Shown here: piece by piece, positions 29,446 through 37,978 of the stretch
Numbering within the stretch: the first letter of the stretch is position 1
Layout: each line of letters begins with the position of its first letter
Assembly: GCA_002238415.1 (NCBI GenBank)
Contig: MPMI01000042.1
Span: 1-49,792 of the forward strand
DNA from: Desulfurellaceae bacterium bin18
GTDB lineage: Bacteria; Desulfobacterota; Binatia; Bin18
Direction: 5' to 3'
Length of the DNA stretch: 49,792 nt
Program-made: the position numbers and the translations under genes
The notes under the pieces: generated by a model
Databases searched by the model: none
The model's input: only the letters and a program-made list of their open reading frames with translations
Told to the model about the DNA's origin: nothing

Positions 29446-29700
29446 TTAGAACTCCACTTCCAGATACCCACCCGGTTTTACTGAATTGAGAGCGGCAACG
29501 ACACGGTTAACCGCGATCTGACGATTCTCCAGATTCTGATCCGTAGTGACCAAGACCTCGAACCCTTCGTACTCAGCAGTGCTGAGCAGTTCTCCATTCT
29601 GAAGCGTACTCCATCCCTTTTCGAAGACAGTGGCAACAGCGTGGAGAGCAGGGTAACGACGCAGGGGAACCGGGGTACCTTGGTCAAACAGTACCCGCAT
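29446..29700 (-). CDS. DUF5615 PIN-like protein (probable toxin)
   Basis: An 84-residue protein of the DUF5615 family, a degenerate PIN-like nuclease fold: 'MRVLFDQGTPVPLRRY', 'GWSTLQNGELLSTAEYEGFEVLVTTDQNL'-type core with TTDQN, and 'GGYLEVEF' at the end. Its gene starts 5 bases after the DUF433 gene. DUF433/DUF5615 pairs are widely annotated as a putative toxin-antitoxin type, though activity is not proven. Confidence 0.85.
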   Translation of the reverse strand: MRVLFDQGTPVPLRRYPALHAVATVFEKGWSTLQNGELLSTAEYEGFEVLVTTDQNLENRQIAVNRVVAALNSVKPGGYLEVEF

Positions 29701-29705
29701 AGAGT

Positions 29706-29930
29706 TTACTTTGCCTCGGTCTGGAGGCTTTGCTGGGTATGGTTGAGCACGGCTTCGACTTGCTGGCGCGTGACGCCAGGAAACCAGAGCAGGAAATCAT
29801 CAAGACACGTCCCATCTTCCAGATTCTCAAAGAGTGCCTTCACCGGGACACGAGTGTCGCGAAAGACCCACGCCCCGCTCACTCTACCAGGTACGCGCTC
29901 GACGGCGGGGCAAGACGACCAATCCAACAT
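29706..29930 (-). CDS. DUF433 antitoxin-like protein
   Basis: 74 residues from the ATG at 29930 (MLDWSSCPAVERVPGR). The DUF433 signature 'SGAWVFRDTRVPVKALFENLEDG', then 'DDFLLWFPGVTRQQVEAVL', is complete. An in-frame TTG further upstream could extend it but is unlikely. No clear ribosome site. It is upstream of, and 5 bases from, the DUF5615 gene, as in other pairs. Confidence 0.85.
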   Translation of the reverse strand: MLDWSSCPAVERVPGRVSGAWVFRDTRVPVKALFENLEDGTCLDDFLLWFPGVTRQQVEAVLNHTQQSLQTEAK

Positions 29931-30041
29931 GGAATTGAGGCTAACGAAAAATCCGAGAAGGGACAAGCGAGTATGGATCAAAAAGGCTGGCTAAGTACCA
30001 AACGACCTTCTACCCCTATACAACCTCAACTGTAGTACATA

Positions 30042-30155
30042 TTAACCATCTCGTCTCGTTCGCTCGGGCCGCTGGTGCTTGGCGACAGGGCGCGCCGAAA
30101 ACGCTGGGCCATACTCCGGCGAGAGGCTACCGGGTATCACATCGTTCGGTGAGAC
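30042..30155. repeat. ~110-bp dispersed repeat, copy A
   Basis: An imperfect match to 37979-38097. The most conserved core is GGCGAC.GG.C.CGCCGAAAACGCT.GGCCA...CCGGCG. It lies in the non-coding gap between the DUF433 gene and the Uma2 gene. Confidence 0.6.
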
Positions 30156-30176
30156 ATTGCTGCCCCGCGACGGGCT

Positions 30177-30791
30177 TCACCCCTCCCCCCACAGCTTGGC
30201 CACCGGCAAGCGCAAGCCTGGCAAAAGAGGCTCGCCGTCCAGACCGTCAGGATTATCCAGACACTCGGTTGGCATCCCGGGCCGGTAGATATGGACGCGG
30301 CGCTCCTCGGGGTCAATCAGCCAGCCAAGCTGAGCTCCGTTGTCCATATATTCCTGCATTTTGGCCTGAAGCGGAGCAAGCGTATCGGACGACGAACGCA
30401 GTTCAACAACGAAGTCCGGACACAGCGGCGGGAACTCAGTCTGTTGGTCCTCAGTCAGCGCTTCCCATCGAGAACGCCCGACCCACGCGAGGTCGGGCGA
30501 GCGTTTGGCTCCGTTCGGCAGGGTAAATCCGGTTGACGAATCAAAACCAACGCCCGTCCCATCCGCTTCAACCCAGCCGCCAAAGAGTGTGGTCAAGAGA
30601 AAATTACGCTGACCAGTCTTTCCTCCCGTGGGCGGCATAATGACTAAATCCCCTTCATGCGTCCGCTCAAAGCGCCAGTCACGATTGAGCTGACAAAACT
30701 CAAAAAACTCATGCTCGTTCATCTTTTGCAGCACGGGACCAAAATGGAGGGTGAGCGACGTTTCTTCGACTGCGGGGAGTACGGTACTCAT
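30177..30791 (-). CDS. Uma2 family endonuclease-like protein (DUF820)
   Basis: 204 residues with the restriction-endonuclease-like fold of Uma2: 'FERTHEGDLVIMPPTGGKTGQRN', then 'KRSPDLAWVGRSRW', then 'CPDFVVELRSSSDTLAPLQAKMQEYMDNGAQLGWLIDP'-type core with the PD...(D/E)XK-like residues Asp, then Glu-Leu-Arg. These genes are common in cyanobacteria and environmental bacteria; the biological role is unknown. MSTVLPAVEE is chosen as start; GGACGGAG is upstream. Confidence 0.88.
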   Translation of the reverse strand: MSTVLPAVEETSLTLHFGPVLQKMNEHEFFEFCQLNRDWRFERTHEGDLVIMPPTGGKTGQRNFLLTTLFGGWVEADGTGVGFDSSTGFTLPNGAKRSPDLAWVGRSRWEALTEDQQTEFPPLCPDFVVELRSSSDTLAPLQAKMQEYMDNGAQLGWLIDPEERRVHIYRPGMPTECLDNPDGLDGEPLLPGLRLPVAKLWGEG

Positions 30792-30879
30792 AGTCTCCGT
30801 CCTTTCCGCCTGAAGGTAGCGCCCGGCCTTCCGTCTGGTCAAGTCAACAAATGGGGAGCCAGTACGCGGCAGGGCCGCC

Positions 30880-32484
30880 TTACGCCGGTCGCAGGTCGTC
30901 CCAGCGCCGGCACCACCGCTGGCGTTCCTTGTCCGAGAGCGCGAACATGCGCTCGGACTCGGACCGGGGCAGCAGGGTGCAACGATTGCGTGAGAGTTTC
31001 GCGATCAGCGTATCCAGGAGATCGTCGCCCTGGCTCGGGTCGGTCAGGAGGCCGCGCTCGGGGTTCCGCTTGCGCTGAGACGCGGCAATAGAGTAGCGGG
31101 CAGATTCCGCATAGTCCCGGTACGAGGCGAGGCTTATCGCCGCCGCGGGATCACCTGTCGCTTCCGTTTCTGATGGTCCGAGCAGGCGCGTCATCTGAAA
31201 CCCGAAGACGTTCATACCCAAATCGTAACGACCGGGGAAAGCGGGGTTTTCCCGAACGTCCGCACGCCGCGGCTCGAGGTGGCCCATACCACCGATCACG
31301 TCGAAAATCCACGCGCCGTGCTTATACTGACCTCCGAAGGCAACCATATAATCGGTATTGTCGGCCAGCGTGGGCTTGAGCGCGTCGTCCTTGATGGCCC
31401 ACGGCTCATGCGAGAATCCAACACCGAGCATGAAGTTTTCGGACACCTGATAGGTGAGCCCGGTACCCAGCCGCCAGCGGTCCTTGGCCCGACCCACCGC
31501 GGGTTGATTCAGCGGGGTATACTTCTTGAACCGGACGCGCGTCTCATCGAACACGGACAGATGGCTCCAGCGCGCCTGACCGACAAACGTCAGACGGTCG
31601 GTGATCCGGTAGGCAAAGCCGAACTTGACGTTCTGCGGGATATTAAAATAGACCGTGGCGTCGTCGCCCATCCCGTCCACCCGGGCGTTGCCGAACATCC
31701 AGATTTTGCCCGGCGTCTTATACGTCAGCCCCAGGTTGAGGCGGTCCGTGGGTTGATACATCACCCCGATAGTCCCGAACACGCCCGGCCCGCGTACATC
31801 GAGATCGAGCCGACCGAGCGGAGTGGGCGATTTGGTCTTCAGCCGCCCATAGGTCGGATTGAGACTGACGCCGAGGTGCAGGTTCGATGCCAGCGAATAG
31901 GCCAGGGACGGCGCCAGCGACACCGCGACCAACTCGGTAAAGAAATTGTTGGGGACTCCGTGTTCGGGTTCGGCCCCATAGTTGAAAGCGAAACCCAACG
32001 AGCCATACATACCCATACCAAATGAGAAGGGTGCAAACCGGTCGGTCCGATAGCCGAAGTTCGGCGCTATCGGGAACTCGCGACTAGTGCTGTCGTAGTA
32101 CCCTGAGCGATCGGCCGACGGACTGAATCCTCTGAACGCACGGAACCCTTCCGGGTCGACGCCGGGCGGCAGCGCCCCGCGCAAAGAATCAGGCAAGAAG
32201 ATGCCGTGCCTATTCTCATAGGACGGATGAAACATGATGTTGAATGCACCGGTGGAGAAGGAGTTCGGCACCAGGCTGAGTTGGGCCGGATTGTGAAACA
32301 GCGCAGTCGCTGCGTTGAACGGATAGGCCACCGCGTTGCCGACCACCATACCGTCGCTGGCGGCCAGCCCCGGTGCGGTGATTTGGCTGGCCCGCGCGAG
32401 GGGGCCGGTAGAGAGAATCGCGATCAACGCCAGCATCCATATTCCCGACTGCCAACGACCTCTCAGAAGCTGAACCTTCCTCAT
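30880..32484 (-). CDS. FadL/TodX-family outer membrane transport protein with a C-terminal extension
   Basis: A 534-residue OmpP1/FadL porin for hydrophobic compounds. The signal peptide is about residues 1-33 (ends LARAS). 'GLAASDGMVVGNAVAYPFNAATALFHNPAQLSLV' carries the NPAQL motif of the family (N-terminal hatch). Barrel strands with 'GLTYKTPGKI' and 'FGFAYRITDRLTFVGQARWSHL' follow. After the last strand (QMTRLLG, ~residue 425) there are ~105 further residues, basic and helical, rather than the usual end at the barrel. GGAGGAGCAGGG precedes the ATG. Confidence 0.9.
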   Translation of the reverse strand: MRKVQLLRGRWQSGIWMLALIAILSTGPLARASQITAPGLAASDGMVVGNAVAYPFNAATALFHNPAQLSLVPNSFSTGAFNIMFHPSYENRHGIFLPDSLRGALPPGVDPEGFRAFRGFSPSADRSGYYDSTSREFPIAPNFGYRTDRFAPFSFGMGMYGSLGFAFNYGAEPEHGVPNNFFTELVAVSLAPSLAYSLASNLHLGVSLNPTYGRLKTKSPTPLGRLDLDVRGPGVFGTIGVMYQPTDRLNLGLTYKTPGKIWMFGNARVDGMGDDATVYFNIPQNVKFGFAYRITDRLTFVGQARWSHLSVFDETRVRFKKYTPLNQPAVGRAKDRWRLGTGLTYQVSENFMLGVGFSHEPWAIKDDALKPTLADNTDYMVAFGGQYKHGAWIFDVIGGMGHLEPRRADVRENPAFPGRYDLGMNVFGFQMTRLLGPSETEATGDPAAAISLASYRDYAESARYSIAASQRKRNPERGLLTDPSQGDDLLDTLIAKLSRNRCTLLPRSESERMFALSDKERQRWCRRWDDLRPA

Positions 32485-32596
32485 CCCTGCTCCTCCCTTG
32501 CTGCTGGAGCGGTCTAGCCTATGTGAACGTCGGGGGTTACAAAAGGGGGGTAGGCCGAATTAACGCTCACCGCGGGACACGGAGGGGAGACACGGT

Positions 32597-34624
32597 ATGG
32601 ACCCACAATTTGAGCGCATACGGACCACCTGTCCGCGTGACTGCTATGACGGCTGCGGCATAGTCGTCGAGCGAAGAGACGGAGCCATCAGTCGCGTGCT
32701 GGGCGACCCGGACCATCCGGTTTCGCGGGGCGCGCTGTGCGGCAAATGCGCCACGGCCTATAACGGCGTCTGGCAGGATGCGCAGGCCCGCTTGTTATAC
32801 CCGCTCAAACGAACCGGCCCCAAAGGCCACGGCCAGTTCGAGCGCATCAGTTGGGATGCAGCCCTCTCAACTATTGCCTCGAAACTCCGGGATATTGCAC
32901 AGACGACCGGCCCGGAAGCCGTCATTCATACCCATTACACCGGCACGCTGTCGCTGCTGGCCTATATGTTTCCCCTGCGTTTCTTTCACCGCCTGGGCGC
33001 AACCGAGGTCGAGCCCGACACGATCTGCAATATGGCCGGACATGTTGCCTGGGGGCTGTTGTTCGGGAATTCATCCGTCGGCTTTGACCCCCGCACGGCC
33101 GCGGACTCGCGCTGCATTCTGGTCTGGGGCGCAAACCCGGCCCATTCCGCCCCGCACGCGCACAAGCATTGGTTGCCCGAATCCCCCGCCCACAAGATCG
33201 TTGTCGACCCAGTCCGGACGGAGACCGCGGCCCAGGCCGACCTCCACCTCCAGCCTTTTCCCGGCACGGACGCGGCCCTGGCCTTCAGCCTGCTGCACGT
33301 TCTGCACCGGGACGGATTTTTTCAGACTGACTTCATAGCCGAACACACCGTGGGTTACGACGAAATGCTGCCCTTGTTGGCGTCCTGTACCCCCGCCTGG
33401 GGAGAGCGGACAACCGGCGTTCCGGCAGACCTGATCGAACGCGCCGCCCATCTGTACGGACCCGGCCCTTCCCTGCTGTGGGTCGGACAGGGTTTGCAGC
33501 GCCAAACCACCGGCGGCAATATCATGCGCGCCTGTGGGCTGCTGCCGGCGCTGACCGGGAATATCGGTAAACCCGGTGCCGGCTTTTACTATCTGAACAT
33601 CACCCCCGCTATTGCGGGTCTGGACTTTGATGCGCTGGCCGGCGGCTCGTTGGCAAATGGGAGGCCGCCAAGCATCAGCCATATGGATTTTACCGCACGG
33701 CTCGAAGACACGAGTACCTCACAGGCCCTTCTGTGTTGGAATACCAATCCCGCGGCGTCGGCCCCGCAACAGCAACGCCTGCACACGGCCCTCAAACGCG
33801 AAGACCTGTTCACGGTAGCCATCGATTGTTTTCCCACCGACACCACGGATTTTGCCGACATTGTACTGCCGGCGGCGAGTTTTCTCGAATTTGACGACCT
33901 GACCTTCAGCTATTTTCATCTCAATATTGGCGCGCAGTCCAAAACGCGCGAGCCCATGGGGGAGTCTCTGCCCAATCAGGAAATTTTTCGTCGTCTGGCC
34001 GCGGCCATGGGATTTGAAGAGTCGGCCTTATTTGAGCCGGACGAGGCTGTTATCAGCCAGATGCTCGCTGAAATGCAGACCGGCTGTGACTTCAGCACGC
34101 TCCAACAGACAGGCTGGCGTTCGATCAGCCCGGCCCCGCTCATTTTCTACGAAGACCTGAGGTTTGATACCCCCAGCGGCAAGATTGAAATTGCCTCGGA
34201 CAAGGCCGAACAAAAGGGACTGCCACGCGTACCCCAACCCTGGGCGGACACCCAGCCAACGAATAGTCGTTTCCGCCTGCTGAGCCCGGCCTCGCGCTGG
34301 CGGCTCAACGACTCGTACGCCAACGACGCAAACATTCAGCACCGCGCCGGTCAGGCCGGCGTCACCCTGCACCCGGACGACGCAGCACGGCTGGGTATCA
34401 CGGACGGAACGCGTGTTCGGCTTGAAAATGAAACCGGTCAGCTTGAATTGACCGCAACGCTTGACGCCATCGCTCCCCGCGGCGTGGCCCTGGCGCATAA
34501 GGGCCGCTGGCCCAAGCTCGAAGCCGGTCGTCACAATGTGAACGCACTGAATCCGGGGATTCGGTCCGATATGGGCGAGAGTTCCAGCGTGCACAGTACC
34601 GAAGTGACCATTCGTCTGTGCTAG
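32597..34624 (+). CDS. Molybdopterin-dependent oxidoreductase with 4Fe-4S site
   Basis: A 675-residue DMSO-reductase-family enzyme. The N-terminal 4Fe-4S cluster site is Cys12, Cys16, Cys20 and Cys48. 'LVWGANPAHSAPHAHKH', 'WVGQGLQRQTTGGN' and the C-terminal 'HPDDAARLGITDGTRVRLEN' dinucleotide-binding domain are characteristic. Cys144, in DTICNMAGH, lies where the family usually places the Mo ligand (Cys, Ser or Sec). There is no Tat signal, so it is probably cytoplasmic. The substrate is unknown. The ATG has a GGAGGGGAG site. Confidence 0.92.
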   Translation: MDPQFERIRTTCPRDCYDGCGIVVERRDGAISRVLGDPDHPVSRGALCGKCATAYNGVWQDAQARLLYPLKRTGPKGHGQFERISWDAALSTIASKLRDIAQTTGPEAVIHTHYTGTLSLLAYMFPLRFFHRLGATEVEPDTICNMAGHVAWGLLFGNSSVGFDPRTAADSRCILVWGANPAHSAPHAHKHWLPESPAHKIVVDPVRTETAAQADLHLQPFPGTDAALAFSLLHVLHRDGFFQTDFIAEHTVGYDEMLPLLASCTPAWGERTTGVPADLIERAAHLYGPGPSLLWVGQGLQRQTTGGNIMRACGLLPALTGNIGKPGAGFYYLNITPAIAGLDFDALAGGSLANGRPPSISHMDFTARLEDTSTSQALLCWNTNPAASAPQQQRLHTALKREDLFTVAIDCFPTDTTDFADIVLPAASFLEFDDLTFSYFHLNIGAQSKTREPMGESLPNQEIFRRLAAAMGFEESALFEPDEAVISQMLAEMQTGCDFSTLQQTGWRSISPAPLIFYEDLRFDTPSGKIEIASDKAEQKGLPRVPQPWADTQPTNSRFRLLSPASRWRLNDSYANDANIQHRAGQAGVTLHPDDAARLGITDGTRVRLENETGQLELTATLDAIAPRGVALAHKGRWPKLEAGRHNVNALNPGIRSDMGESSSVHSTEVTIRLC

Positions 34625-34662
34625 GCAACTGGCGGCAGGAGGCCCGCACTCCCAGCGGACGC

Positions 34663-35088
34663 TTACGCCGCCAGGGTGCGTATACCGTAGCGCCGGATAT
34701 GGCGGCCTCTGGTCACGAGGATGAGCCCTTCGGCCTGGGCTTGAGCGATCAATAATCGATCGAACGGGTCGCGGTGGTGCATAGGCAGCAGTCCGGCCTG
34801 CTCGACATGAAAGAACGTCAGCGGCAGATGTTCAAAGCCCCATTCTTCAATCACACTTGACAAATTATCCGGGGCAGTGATGATCTCTTCGTCTTCCTCA
34901 TCAAAATCAGGTGACATCCAGATCTGACCTTCCAACCCACCCATTTTTCGTTCTACCCTGCGCGGGCGATACGGCTCCAGCCGCAGATACGGTTCGCCGG
35001 CCTTGGCGATGATGACTTCCTCACCCTGCCAAGCCAACTTGGCCAAGCGTGACAGTTGCGACTTGGCTTCGTGCATGTTGACTTTCAT
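34663..35088 (-). CDS. Fused Phd-type antitoxin and truncated PIN toxin (vestigial TA module)
   Basis: One 141-residue frame. Residues 1-~68 are a Phd/YefM antitoxin ('MKVNMHEAKSQLSRLAKLAWQGEEVIIAKAGEPYLRLEPY'). From about residue 72 the sequence 'LPLTFFHVEQAGLLPMHHRDPFDRLLIAQA' then 'LILVTRGRHIRRYGIRTLAA' is the C-terminal half of a VapC-type PIN domain. The first ~70 residues of PIN, with the first catalytic Asp, are missing, so an internal deletion joined the two genes. The toxin part should be inactive. AGGGCCTGTC-type site is weak. Confidence 0.85.
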   Translation of the reverse strand: MKVNMHEAKSQLSRLAKLAWQGEEVIIAKAGEPYLRLEPYRPRRVERKMGGLEGQIWMSPDFDEEDEEIITAPDNLSSVIEEWGFEHLPLTFFHVEQAGLLPMHHRDPFDRLLIAQAQAEGLILVTRGRHIRRYGIRTLAA

Positions 35089-35248
35089 GACAGGCCCTCC
35101 ACTAGCTAAACTTGGCTAATGCGAATCGGCTACGCGAGTCAAGAGACAATAGGAGTGCATCACGCGGGGGACATCGACAGACGCGGAGCAACAGACTACT
35201 CTGGCGGCGCTCACGCAAGCGAAACGACCACGATGAAAGGAGAAGCGT

Positions 35249-36547
35249 ATGTCCTGGGGGTTTGAAACCGAGCCGGAATTTCAAAAAGAACTGGATTGGA
35301 TTACAGAATTTGTTCGTGAAGAGGTCGAACCCTTAGACCATATCTTAGGCAATCCGTACGATATTCAGAATCCGCGCAACAGAAAAATCGTACCCAAGCT
35401 CCAAGAACAGGTCCGGCAGCGCGGCCTGTGGGCCTGTCATCTGGGACCGGAACTGGGTGGCCCCGGCTATGGCCAACTCAAGCTCGCCCTCATGAATGAG
35501 ATTCTGGGTCGCTCCCGCTTTGCGTCCATCGTCTTCGGCTGCCAGGCACCGGATACGGGCAACAGCGAAATACTGGCGCACTACGGCACCCCGGAACTGA
35601 AAGAGCGCTTTCTCACACCCCTGCTCAACAACGAAATCGTGTCGTGTTTTTCCATGACCGAGCCGCACGCCGGCGCCGACCCCAAGATGTTCAAATGCAA
35701 GGCGGAGCGGGACGGGGACCAATGGGTCATCAACGGACAGAAGTGGTTCTCCTCAAACGCCCGCTGGGCCAGCTTTCTGATCGTCATGGCCGTGACCGAC
35801 CCGGACGCGGCACCCTATCAGAGCATGTCCATGTTCGTGGTGCCGACGGACACGCCGGGCATTAACATCATTCGCAATGTCGGTATTGGCGAAGAGTCCG
35901 AAGACGAGGGCGACCACGCCTATATCAGCTATGAAGACGTGCGGATTCCCGCCGACCACATCCTGGGCGGACCGGGTCAGGGCTTCGAGGTCGCCCAGAC
36001 ACGCTTGGGCGGCGGGCGGATTCACCACGCCATGCGCACCATCGGCCAGGTCAAGAAATCATTCGATCTGATGTGCGAGCGGGTGTTGTCGCGCGAAACC
36101 CAGGGCGAAATCCTGGCCAACAAACAGATGGTCCAGGAAAAAATCGCCGATTCCTGGATTGAGATCGAGCAGTTCCGACTGCTGGTGCTACAAACCGCCT
36201 GGCGCATCGACAAATACAAGGACTACCGCAAGGTCCGTAAAGACATTGCCGCGGTCAAAGCCCAGATGCCCACAGTCTTTCACGACGTGGCCTGCCGGGC
36301 GCTCTACCTGCACGGCTCGTTGGGTGTGTCCAACGAGATGCCGTTTTCCAAACAGATCACCGAGTCCTTCGTCATGGGCCTGGCCGACGGCCCGACCGAA
36401 GTGCACAAGGTCACCGTGGCCCGCCAGGTTCTGCGCGAGTACGAAGGCACTAAGGGCCTGTTCCCCACCGGCCATCTGCCGGCGCTACGCGAGCAAGCAA
36501 TTCAGAAGTATGGGGAGATGCTGGAGTTGGAAGTGGGGAATTTGTAA
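35249..36547 (+). CDS. Acyl-CoA dehydrogenase (ACAD10/11-like)
   Basis: A 432-residue flavoprotein: 'CFSMTEPHAGADPKMFKC', 'WVINGQKWFSSNARWASF', 'DVRIPADHILGGPGQGFEVAQTRLGGGRIHH', and 'LADGPTEVHKVTVARQVL'. The last motif has Asp where medium-chain enzymes have the catalytic Glu; this Asp is usual in the ACAD10/11 branch. A different family from the 388-residue dehydrogenase at 3573. AAGGAGAAGC is upstream of the ATG. Confidence 0.93.
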   Translation: MSWGFETEPEFQKELDWITEFVREEVEPLDHILGNPYDIQNPRNRKIVPKLQEQVRQRGLWACHLGPELGGPGYGQLKLALMNEILGRSRFASIVFGCQAPDTGNSEILAHYGTPELKERFLTPLLNNEIVSCFSMTEPHAGADPKMFKCKAERDGDQWVINGQKWFSSNARWASFLIVMAVTDPDAAPYQSMSMFVVPTDTPGINIIRNVGIGEESEDEGDHAYISYEDVRIPADHILGGPGQGFEVAQTRLGGGRIHHAMRTIGQVKKSFDLMCERVLSRETQGEILANKQMVQEKIADSWIEIEQFRLLVLQTAWRIDKYKDYRKVRKDIAAVKAQMPTVFHDVACRALYLHGSLGVSNEMPFSKQITESFVMGLADGPTEVHKVTVARQVLREYEGTKGLFPTGHLPALREQAIQKYGEMLELEVGNL

Positions 36548-36628
36548 GGCCGTCAGCATAGCCCGCGTGGGATGAAGCGTCGTTCCTGAGTCGGTACCTA
36601 CTCTCCAGAACGAAGGAGAGCCGTAACA

Positions 36629-36901
36629 ATGAGCGAAGCACCCGGTGTCCGCGGCATACGAGCCGTCAAATTGATCGCTATCGGCAACTCCAAGGGCATC
36701 CGTCTTCCGAAGGCGTTAATCCAGAAATACGGTTGGAGCGACTCGCTTGTCCTGGAGGAGACGGGAGACGGTATCTTCTTGTACGACCCGAAAAAAGCCA
36801 AGCTCTCCTGGAGAGATACCTACCGTGCCATGGCCGAGGCTGACGAGGACTGGCGGGACCTCGACGCAACGGTCGCCGATGGGCGGGATTTGAAGTTATG
36901 A
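36629..36901 (+). CDS. AbrB/MazE-type antitoxin-like protein
   Basis: A 90-residue protein with a swapped-hairpin AbrB core: 'VKLIAIGNSKGIRLPKALIQKYGW', then 'SLVLEETGDGIFLY'. The C-terminal 'WRDTYRAMAEADEDWRDLDATVADGRD' is typical of MazE/PemI antitoxins that bind a toxin partner. A partner toxin normally follows; here the next gene, overlapping by ATGA, is instead an AbiJ-NTD4-type gene. Probably autoregulatory. AAGGAG lies 11 bases upstream. Confidence 0.88.
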   Translation: MSEAPGVRGIRAVKLIAIGNSKGIRLPKALIQKYGWSDSLVLEETGDGIFLYDPKKAKLSWRDTYRAMAEADEDWRDLDATVADGRDLKL

Positions 36902-37893
36902 GATTTTCAGAAAGAAGGGGAATAAAGTCACCGAAGGTGGCGCAGATTGACTCGATTGACGACGCTCTTCGAAACGGATTATGGAATGCTCTACTGTCCT
37001 TTTACTGGAACCAGTTTCCTAAGAATGTTCGCACTAGTAAGATCATTAGAGAAGATTTAGGACATTTAATTGAATCGCGGAGCCCTACCTATCAGATCAA
37101 CGACTTGGCCGGAGCTATTGGATCAGATTTAGGATGTTTAATCGAAAGTTTATGGATCGATTACTTCAAAAAACCAATTGATACACTAAAAGAGTTCTGG
37201 CGGGATAATCTCGGTTATATTCGAGATTATTTCTTCGATGCAAAATGGTGGGAAGTTTATGACTTTGTCGAGTTTATCGCTGATGCTGATGAGAGAAACG
37301 TATCAAGAAGAGAAAACTTCATAAACTGCTGCAACTTGCACCTAGAACGAGAGAACTCTGCGTACCGGTTTGTCGGTAGAAAAATAGCAGACATAATTTC
37401 AAAGGAAGAAATTGAGTCGATTGAATCTGCAATAGCCGCCTCAACGCCCTACGGCGGCGTGAAGGATCATCTAAGAAGCGCTCTGGACTTGTATTCTGAC
37501 AAGTCAAACCCTGACTACAGAAACTCTATGAAGGAATCCATATCGTCGATTGAGGCACTGGCGAAAAAGGTCACCACCCCGGGAAACACGTCCGCCGTCC
37601 CCGAAAGCACTCTATTGTACCATGCCGCAGTATTTCCATTATACTGCGCCGCAGCATGCAGTGGAGTACTACCAGACCTAGTTCGCGCCTGCACATCCGC
37701 CCCTACTGCGAGTAGCATGCTCACCACCGCCGGGGAGTCACTGTTCGCTGCCGAAAAATGCAGCGGGGTCCCACCGAAGAAACCACCCCGCGCGTGCGGG
37801 TCGGAGCCTTTGGCAAGCTCTGCTTGCACGTCCTCCGGTGCCGCTGTTTTCCAGAACTCGGCATGGCACAACCGCCCGCATCCGCTTGCCTGA
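36898..37893 (+). CDS. Truncated/chimeric AbiJ-NTD4 abortive-infection protein
   Basis: Residues 1 to about 227 read as an AbiJ N-terminal domain 4 protein ('MRFSERRGIKSPKVAQIDS', 'LRNGLWNALLSFYW', 'IDYFKKPIDTL', 'NPDYRNSMKESISSIEALAKKVT'). Family members continue for ~80 more residues (a HEPN-like C-terminal part) after this point. Here the frame instead runs antisense through the ankyrin gene, giving nonsense to residue 331. It is AT-richer than its neighbours, a sign of transfer. It is coupled to the antitoxin gene by an ATGA overlap. Probably non-functional as it stands. Confidence 0.78.
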   Translation: MRFSERRGIKSPKVAQIDSIDDALRNGLWNALLSFYWNQFPKNVRTSKIIREDLGHLIESRSPTYQINDLAGAIGSDLGCLIESLWIDYFKKPIDTLKEFWRDNLGYIRDYFFDAKWWEVYDFVEFIADADERNVSRRENFINCCNLHLERENSAYRFVGRKIADIISKEEIESIESAIAASTPYGGVKDHLRSALDLYSDKSNPDYRNSMKESISSIEALAKKVTTPGNTSAVPESTLLYHAAVFPLYCAAACSGVLPDLVRACTSAPTASSMLTTAGESLFAAEKCSGVPPKKPPRACGSEPLASSACTSSGAAVFQNSAWHNRPHPLA

Positions 37894-37967
37894 GCGGAAG
37901 TCGGGGCAAGGGCGCTTGTGACAACAAATGCCAGAACGCCACTAACCAAGCGAAAGAACATTTTCAT
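37515..37967 (-). CDS. Exported ankyrin-repeat protein, C-terminus truncated at a junction
   Basis: 150 residues with a signal peptide of ~27 residues (ends AQASG) and ankyrin units 'AAPEDVQAELAKGSDPHARGGFFGGTPLHFSAANSDSPAVVSMLLAVGADVQARTRSG' (two repeats) and the start of a third ('STPLHAAAQYNGNTA'). The next ~35 residues do not continue the repeat; the last 20 are antisense of the AbiJ-NTD4 coding sequence. So the ankyrin gene is also cut, at about 37575-37640. Starts at MKMFFRL; the ribosome site is weak. Confidence 0.75.
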   Translation of the reverse strand: MKMFFRLVSGVLAFVVTSALAPTSAQASGCGRLCHAEFWKTAAPEDVQAELAKGSDPHARGGFFGGTPLHFSAANSDSPAVVSMLLAVGADVQARTRSGSTPLHAAAQYNGNTAAWYNRVLSGTADVFPGVVTFFASASIDDMDSFIEFL

Positions 37968-37978
37968 GTGTGTTGCTC

